Position numbers and translations under genes: made by a program | Shown: positions 1 to 4,192 of the stretch, in pieces | How positions within the stretch are numbered: position 1 is the first letter of the stretch | How the letters are laid out: the number at the start of each line of letters is the position of its first letter | Notes under the pieces: generated by a model | Told to the model about the DNA's origin: nothing | What the model saw: only the letters and a program-made list of their open reading frames with translations | The model's database searches: none | Source: Clostridia bacterium | GTDB taxonomy: Bacteria; Bacillota; Clostridia; Oscillospirales; CAG-272 | Assembly: GCA_017407375.1 (NCBI GenBank) | Contig: JAFQWT010000196.1 | Coordinates: 1-5,928 of the forward strand | Reading direction: 5' to 3' | DNA length: 5,928 bases

Positions 1-30
1 AGCGTAAAAGAGGAGAGAAGACAAGCCCCC

Positions 31-1848
31 TTACACGATCTCCACGTGATAGGCCGTGAGCCAGGCATCCAGCCCGATGAGCCAGCCAAGGAGCTGGGGG
101 CGGGACATGAGCTGGCCAAACCACGTCACGTCCTCCCCATCAAGCAGGGCGCGGAGGCGGGCACGGTCAAGGAGAGGTGCGAGACGGGAGTCGGGGCTCT
201 CCAGCCGCTCGTTCAAAAGGCGCAGGACCAGGGCCTCGTAGCGCGGGTTATGCGTTTTCGGATAGGGGCTTTTCTTCCGCGTAAGGATCCGCTCGGGCAG
301 GAGCCCCTGCATCGCATCGCGCAGGAGCGCCTTTTCCACGCCGCCGCGGTGCTTGATGCTCCACGGCAGGCTGTAGACGTATTCGAGAATGCGGTGGTCG
401 GCAAACGGCACGCGCACCTCCAGCCCCCGCGCCATGCTCATGCGGTCCTTGCGCGCAAGGAGGTTTGGCATGAAATACCCGACCGAAAGGTGGGTGGCAA
501 TGCGCGCCGTGCGGTCCTCCTCACCTTCATAGCCCGTGAGCGGGGCGGCGGCCACGGCGGCGCGGTAGACCTCGCGCAGGCGCTCACGCCCCTCGTCGGG
601 GCGGGCAAGCTCGGGCACAAAGAGGGAGGCACGCGCCCCCTCGGCGTGGATCCAGGGGAAGACGTCCCGCGATAGCATCTCAGGGCGGTAGAACCACGGG
701 TAGCCGCCAAAGATCTCATCGGCGCACTCACCCGAGAGGGTCACGGTGTGCCGCCGCTTAATCTCGCCGCAAAAGTAAAGGAGTGAGGAGTCAACGTCCG
801 CCTGCCCCGGCATATCGCGGCCAATGGCCGCCTCGGGGAGGAGGGCCGCCACCGTCTCGGTCGGGACCGTGAGGACGGTGTGGCGCGTGCCCAGCTCCTC
901 AGCCAGGATCGCGGCGTAATCGTCGTCACGGTTTGGCTGGAAGAGGGTGGGGGCGTAGTCCTTGTTATCCTCGTACTCAAAGGAATAGGTCTCTAGCACC
1001 TCGCCGCGCTCACGGTAGGCCGCGGCGGCAATGGCGGTGATGGCGGAGGAGTCGAGCCCTCCCGAAAGCAGGGTGCAAAGCGGCACGTCGGACACCAGCT
1101 GGCGGCGGACGGCATCGGTCAGCAAAAGCCGCGTGTTCTCCACGGCGCTCCGCCCGTCAGAGGACCCCTCGCACGGCAAAAGCTCCCAATAACGGTAAAG
1201 GGAAAGCCCCTCGGCCGTCACGGTGCCCGCGTAGGCGGGCGGCACCTGACGGATCCCTTCAAGGACCGCGCTCTCGGGCAGGGTCACGGGGGAAAGATAG
1301 AGTAGCTCAAACAGCCCGTCACGCCCGAGCCGCGCGGGCATGCCGCTGCCCGCTAAGATCCCCTTCACCTCGGAGGCGAAGTAAAAGCGCCCCCCGTATT
1401 CGGCGTAGTAGAGGGGCTTCACGCCCAGGCGGTCACGCGCAAAAAAGAGGCAGTCGCGCCCCTCGTCGTAAACCGCAAAGGCAAAAATGCCGTTGAGGTG
1501 GACGGGCGCCTCCTCACCGAAAAGGATATACGCGTAAAGTGCAAGCTCGGTGTCCGAGGCGGTCGTTGGGCGCAGGCCGCGCCGCCTTAACTCCGCGCGG
1601 ACGCCCTCGGCGTTGTAAAGCTCCCCGTTATACACGATGGTGTAGCGCCGCCCCCCGTGCATCACGCTCATCGGCTGGGCGCCGCCCTCAGGGTCGATCA
1701 CCGAGAGGCGCTCGTGATACAGCACCGTGCGCTGCGTGCGGAAGGAGCCGCGCGCATCGGGCCCGCGGTGGCGCATGCACTCACTCATAAGGGGGACGTC
1801 GGGGCATTCACCCCCGTGAAGATCGTAGATGCCGGCTATCGAGCACAT
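31..1848 (-). CDS. asnB: Asparagine synthetase, glutamine-hydrolysing (AsnB/AsnO type)
   Basis: This 605-residue enzyme is expected to convert aspartate, glutamine and ATP to asparagine, glutamate, AMP and pyrophosphate in the cytosol. The N-terminal class II glutaminase domain (about residues 2-190) begins MCSIAGIYD; Cys2 becomes the N-terminal nucleophile after Met removal, which fixes the ATG at 1846-1848 as the start. Other visible glutaminase residues are HRGPD (27-31), Arg47, the NGE triad (74-76) and Asp99. The synthetase domain carries the PP-loop SGGLDSS (262-268), SGECADEIFGGY (372-383), and RKDRMSMARGLEVRVPF (466-482). The length and the SPYPKTHNP segment (527-535) resemble the roughly 610-residue Bacillota form (B. 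subtilis AsnO-like) more than the shorter E. coli AsnB. No catalytic residue seems lost, so the gene should be functional. It is transcribed divergently from the next gene. The 30 bases after its stop contain no recognisable terminator. Confidence 0.96.
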   Translation of the reverse strand: MCSIAGIYDLHGGECPDVPLMSECMRHRGPDARGSFRTQRTVLYHERLSVIDPEGGAQPMSVMHGGRRYTIVYNGELYNAEGVRAELRRRGLRPTTASDTELALYAYILFGEEAPVHLNGIFAFAVYDEGRDCLFFARDRLGVKPLYYAEYGGRFYFASEVKGILAGSGMPARLGRDGLFELLYLSPVTLPESAVLEGIRQVPPAYAGTVTAEGLSLYRYWELLPCEGSSDGRSAVENTRLLLTDAVRRQLVSDVPLCTLLSGGLDSSAITAIAAAAYRERGEVLETYSFEYEDNKDYAPTLFQPNRDDDYAAILAEELGTRHTVLTVPTETVAALLPEAAIGRDMPGQADVDSSLLYFCGEIKRRHTVTLSGECADEIFGGYPWFYRPEMLSRDVFPWIHAEGARASLFVPELARPDEGRERLREVYRAAVAAAPLTGYEGEEDRTARIATHLSVGYFMPNLLARKDRMSMARGLEVRVPFADHRILEYVYSLPWSIKHRGGVEKALLRDAMQGLLPERILTRKKSPYPKTHNPRYEALVLRLLNERLESPDSRLAPLLDRARLRALLDGEDVTWFGQLMSRPQLLGWLIGLDAWLTAYHVEIV

Positions 1849-1859
1849 GGCAATGAAGT

Positions 1860-1866
1860 ACCTCCT
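1860..1866 (-). promoter_or_regulatory. Shine-Dalgarno sequence of asnB
   Basis: The minus strand reads AGGAGGT, a near-perfect anti-16S match, 11 bases before the ATG. The spacing is slightly long, but the start is fixed by the required Cys2, so this is the plausible ribosome binding site. Confidence 0.8.
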
Positions 1867-1882
1867 GTACGCTTTTTATTAC

Positions 1883-1888
1883 AGTATA
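1883..1888 (-). promoter_or_regulatory. Candidate -10 element for asnB
   Basis: The minus strand reads TATACT, a 5 of 6 match to TATAAT, about 35 bases before the asnB start and upstream of its Shine-Dalgarno sequence. No good TTGACA-like -35 box lies 16-18 bases further upstream; the region there is a GC-rich hairpin. The promoter may depend on an activator, or the call may be wrong. Confidence 0.3.
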
Positions 1889-1896
1889 TGCGTCGG

Positions 1897-1919
1897 CGGG
1901 CGGAAAACGCCCGTTTTTT
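1897..1919 (+). other. GC-rich hairpin followed by T-tract (terminator-like) between divergent genes
   Basis: CGGGCG (1897-1902) pairs perfectly with CGCCCG (1908-1913) around a GAAAA loop. Two possible G-U pairs extend the stem, and six T's (1914-1919) follow. Read on the plus strand it has the shape of a short intrinsic terminator, yet no plus-strand gene precedes it. It could stop antisense transcripts running through asnB before they reach the next promoter. Read the other way it lies just upstream of the asnB -10 candidate. The function is inferred; only the base pairing is seen. Confidence 0.5.
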
Positions 1920-1932
1920 CTTTCCCTTATTA

Positions 1933-1960
1933 TTGACAAAAGCGTACCGTGTGATATAAT
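1933..1960 (+). promoter_or_regulatory. Strong sigma-A/sigma70-type promoter for the 402-aa acyltransferase-like gene
   Basis: A consensus -35 TTGACA (1933-1938) and consensus -10 TATAAT (1955-1960) are separated by 16 bases. A TGA triplet immediately before the -10 (1952-1954) makes it an extended -10. Transcription should start near 1967, giving a leader of about 29 bases. One copy of the repeated 10-mer AAAAGCGTAC overlaps the end of the -35 box and the spacer, where a repressor could act (inference). Confidence 0.88.
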
Positions 1961-1983
1961 GAGAGGGAAGAAAATACGAAAGC

Positions 1984-1995
1984 GAGGCAATTGCC
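1984..1995 (+). promoter_or_regulatory. Weak Shine-Dalgarno sequence overlapping a 10-bp palindrome at the start codon
   Basis: GAGG (1984-1987) lies 8 bases before the ATG at 1996 and is the only reasonable ribosome binding site. It overlaps the perfect palindrome GGCAATTGCC (1986-1995), which directly abuts the ATG. The weak site contrasts with the consensus promoter upstream. The palindrome may be a protein-binding site or a weak hairpin; neither is shown by the sequence. Confidence 0.5.
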
Positions 1996-3204
1996 ATGAG
2001 CATCGAGGAGCTTTTTGCATCTCTTGGGATCGACACGCCCCCCGTGCGCTGGGGCGAGTTTTACGATGAGGTCATGGCCGACTTTGATAAGCACGGCTGC
2101 CCCCTGACCGACCCTGAGTATTACGAGCGCCTGCACGCCGAGTACGATGTGTTCCCGCGGTATCTTGACGTATTCAAGGAGGCCGCGGCCGCCGTTGGGA
2201 GGCGTGAGGACCTCTCTCGCTATCTCGCCCTTCTGGCTTACGCCATCTCGGACCGCACCAAGGCCTACAACAACCTTGCCTCATTCACCCCGCCAAAGCC
2301 CCCCGCGGGTGAGCACGACCTGGCCACCGACATGGTGACCGCCCTGGCCACCGCCTCCATGATCCCCTATGCCCACCGCGTGATGACCGAGCGCGGCATC
2401 CCCGCCGACATGGTCCTTTGCTCACTTCGGAGCATTGAGGGGAGCGTCGGCACCTACGCGGAGCGCAACGGTGGGCACCCCGGCTTCCATCTCATCGGCT
2501 GGCACCAGCGCACGATCGACGGTAATCTCTACATCGTTGGCTCCTTGCAGATCGAGGTCTTTGCCACCTTTGGCGCCCTGGCCACCGTCTACCGCAATGC
2601 TGCGGGCGACTCTCTCGCCCTGGCCGAGGGCATCACCCTCCACCGCGACGGCTATGCTCTCGGAGCCCATGGCTTCCTTGACGAGGAGGGGGCGTGGACG
2701 GCCAACGTCACCGAGACCGAGGACGCCTACGTCGGCTATCCCTACGATGAGCGCGGCTACGTCCAAAAGACCCCCGTCACCCTAAAAAAGAGCGAGTGGA
2801 GCGTGGCGATCCGGCATGGCGATCCCATCGTTTCGCTCCATATCCCCAAGGGCACCGACCTCAAGGACGAGAGCATTACCGAAACGATGGTAAAGATCCG
2901 CGCCTTCTGTGCCGAGTATTTCCCCGATTACGCCTACCGCGGCTTCTACTGCTACAGCTGGATGATGGACCCGCAGCTTGACGAAATGCTCGGTGAGCAT
3001 ACCAACATCGTCAAGTTCCGCCGCCGCTATCACCCCATGACCTACAAGAGCGCCGGCCACGGCGTCTTCGGCTTCATCTTTCAAAAGCCCGACATGAACT
3101 TCTCGCTTGACGACCTGCCCGAGACCACCACCCTTGAGCGCAAGCTGAAGGCCCACTACAAAAACGGCGGCGCGATCTACGAGATGCCTGCCTACTTCTT
3201 CTGA
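1996..3204 (+). CDS. Acyltransferase-like protein, NAT_N (DUF5596) / GNAT_C domain family
   Basis: This 402-residue soluble protein of unproven function has no signal peptide or membrane segment. I recognise the overall pattern of the two-domain family with an N-terminal helical N-acyltransferase-like domain (about residues 1-150) and a GNAT-like C-terminal domain (about 155-380). Diagnostic stretches are WHQRTIDGNLYIVGSLQIEV (169-188), VSLHIPKGTDL (279-289), the FYCYSWMMDPQLDEML block (317-332), TNIVKF (336-341) and the glycine-containing SAGHGVFGFIF (352-362). The length appears full for the family. The acyl donor and acceptor cannot be named from the sequence. The start follows a weak GAGG site and gives an N-terminus (MSIEELFASLGI) that looks natural. 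The gene has its own strong promoter upstream and a strong terminator immediately after its stop, so it is probably monocistronic. The family call comes from memory of its motifs and was not checked against a profile. Confidence 0.82.
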   Translation: MSIEELFASLGIDTPPVRWGEFYDEVMADFDKHGCPLTDPEYYERLHAEYDVFPRYLDVFKEAAAAVGRREDLSRYLALLAYAISDRTKAYNNLASFTPPKPPAGEHDLATDMVTALATASMIPYAHRVMTERGIPADMVLCSLRSIEGSVGTYAERNGGHPGFHLIGWHQRTIDGNLYIVGSLQIEVFATFGALATVYRNAAGDSLALAEGITLHRDGYALGAHGFLDEEGAWTANVTETEDAYVGYPYDERGYVQKTPVTLKKSEWSVAIRHGDPIVSLHIPKGTDLKDESITETMVKIRAFCAEYFPDYAYRGFYCYSWMMDPQLDEMLGEHTNIVKFRRRYHPMTYKSAGHGVFGFIFQKPDMNFSLDDLPETTTLERKLKAHYKNGGAIYEMPAYFF

Positions 3205-3206
3205 CA

Positions 3207-3241
3207 AAAAGGAGTGCGAACCTGTGGTTCGCACTCCTTTT
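3207..3241. terminator. Bidirectional intrinsic terminator between convergent genes
   Basis: A perfect 16-bp inverted repeat pairs AAAAGGAGTGCGAACC (3207-3222) with GGTTCGCACTCCTTTT (3226-3241) around a TGT loop. Its A-tract on the left and T-tract on the right let it act on both strands. It begins 2 bases after the stop codon of the acyltransferase-like gene and lies about 60 bases past the stop of the DUF2156 gene coming from the right. The remaining bases up to 3302 are A-rich on the plus strand and hold no further hairpin or gene that I can see. Confidence 0.92.
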
Positions 3242-3302
3242 GTATATGGCAAAAAAGAGCCGTAGTGAGTGAAAAACAGAAAAAAGCAAGGTTTTCTTTA
3301 CG

Positions 3303-4178
3303 TCAAAGGGCGACCGTTACGCACCACTTCTCAAGCAGGGCCACGGGGTGATAGGAGAGCTTGGAGCGGCGGAGCCCCTCGTCGTTCATGTCGTCCTCAC
3401 GGTTGAGGTAGGGGACGGCGGCGGGGTCCTTCCTTGCGGCAAAGCCCTGCACGATCTTCTGGTAGGAGCCCGCCACGGTGGTGTCGGCCTTTTCAATGTG
3501 GACGGACAGCGTGTCGCCCACCACCTCACCGACGGCAAAGGCGGCCACGCGCCCTTCGGCGCGCAGGACCACGCCCTCCATGCCGTAGGCCTTGTAGTTT
3601 TTCAGCACTTCGCGCGTCATATCCAACTCCTCACGGAGGAGGGGGCGCTCGGCGTGGCGCTCGGCAAAGCGGTCAAGGAAGGGCAAAAGCTCGGGCACGT
3701 CCGCCTCGGTCAGAGGGGACAGCGAGTGGTCGGGGTAGAGGCGGTCAAAGCGGTTGACGTGGTTGCGTTGCCCGCCGTAACGCCGCCCCGCCAGCGTTGC
3801 CAGCTCCTCGGTGCGGTAGAGGTAATCGGCCTCGCCGCGGTCGCTTGTCACCTCCCCTGCGGGAAGGAGGGAAAGGACGGCGTCGCGCTCACGGTCGGAA
3901 AGGCAGACAAAGCGCAAGCCGTGCCCCTCGGCCCGCGCTTCCTCGGCAAGAAGGCGGACGGCCCCCTCGGGGTCGGCACCGCGCGGATAGAGGTAGCCCT
4001 CGTGGATGCCGTCATAGGCCAGGCGGAGAAGGAGCGTGTCCCCCACCTCGCGGAGGGAAAGGCGGAAATAGTCCCGCCACATCATAAGCAGGGCGGGGCT
4101 GGCGGTCGAGAGGCGCTCCTTTTCGTCCTCAAAATAGCGGCGGAGGAGCGGAAGGTCGGTAAGTGCTGCGGTCTTCAC
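3303..4178 (-). CDS. DUF2156 protein (phosphatidylglycerol lysyltransferase C-terminal domain-like)
   Basis: This 291-residue cytosolic protein belongs to the DUF2156/LPG_synthase_C family. That fold is two tandem GNAT-like domains, also found at the C-terminus of MprF, where it transfers an amino acid from aminoacyl-tRNA to phosphatidylglycerol. Diagnostic stretches are ADYLYRTEELATLAGRRYGGQRNHVNRF (117-144; first half ADYLYRTEELATLAG), VVLRAEGRVAAFAVGE (203-218), HIEKAD (227-232) and YLNREDDMNDEGLRRSKLSYHP (257-278; core NREDDMNDEGLRRSKLSYHP). There are no membrane helices and so no MprF flippase part. Stand-alone members are common in Bacillota, and their substrate is generally unknown, so lysyl transfer should not be assumed. 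The start is GTG (4176-4178), chosen because of the well-placed AAGGA upstream and because the next in-frame sequence upstream enters the topoisomerase stop region. It follows the topoisomerase gene by 11 bases, probably in one operon. Confidence 0.88.
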   Translation of the reverse strand: MKTAALTDLPLLRRYFEDEKERLSTASPALLMMWRDYFRLSLREVGDTLLLRLAYDGIHEGYLYPRGADPEGAVRLLAEEARAEGHGLRFVCLSDRERDAVLSLLPAGEVTSDRGEADYLYRTEELATLAGRRYGGQRNHVNRFDRLYPDHSLSPLTEADVPELLPFLDRFAERHAERPLLREELDMTREVLKNYKAYGMEGVVLRAEGRVAAFAVGEVVGDTLSVHIEKADTTVAGSYQKIVQGFAARKDPAAVPYLNREDDMNDEGLRRSKLSYHPVALLEKWCVTVAL

Positions 4179-4185
4179 GGTAGTG

Positions 4186-4192
4186 TTCCTTA
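4186..4192 (-). promoter_or_regulatory. Shine-Dalgarno sequence overlapping the topoisomerase stop codon
   Basis: The minus strand reads TAAGGAA: the TAA stop of the topoisomerase gene is also part of AAGGAA, 7 bases before the GTG start of the DUF2156 gene. This arrangement favours translational coupling and supports the GTG start. Confidence 0.7.

Larger units (their letters stand above)
1846..1998. repeat. Two inverted sequence blocks shared by both sides of the divergent intergenic region
   Basis: A 10-base sequence AAAAGCGTAC occurs on the plus strand at 1938-1947 and on the minus strand at 1876-1867. A second block, ATTGCCATG, spans the start codon on both sides: plus 1990-1998 and minus 1854-1846. 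Each gene therefore carries both blocks in its own sense direction, in the same order, but with different spacing (12 bases between blocks on the asnB side, 42 on the other). They could be operator half-sites or remnants of an inverted duplication; chance similarity in a short AT-rich stretch is not excluded. Confidence 0.45.

Noticed and set aside
46..675. Plus-strand open frame (209 codons) opposite the 3' part of asnB
   Set aside because: It is antisense to well-conserved asparagine synthetase motifs and its translation looks like composition-driven sequence rich in Arg, Gly, Ala and His.
1849..1932. A T-box or other riboswitch controlling asnB
   Set aside because: The leader is at most about 80 bases and probably under 30, with no room or motif for an amino-acid-responsive T-box.
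3242..3302. A second terminator in the A-rich stretch after the DUF2156 stop
   Set aside because: On the minus strand it has T-runs but no GC-rich stem before them; the strong stem at 3207-3241 is sufficient.
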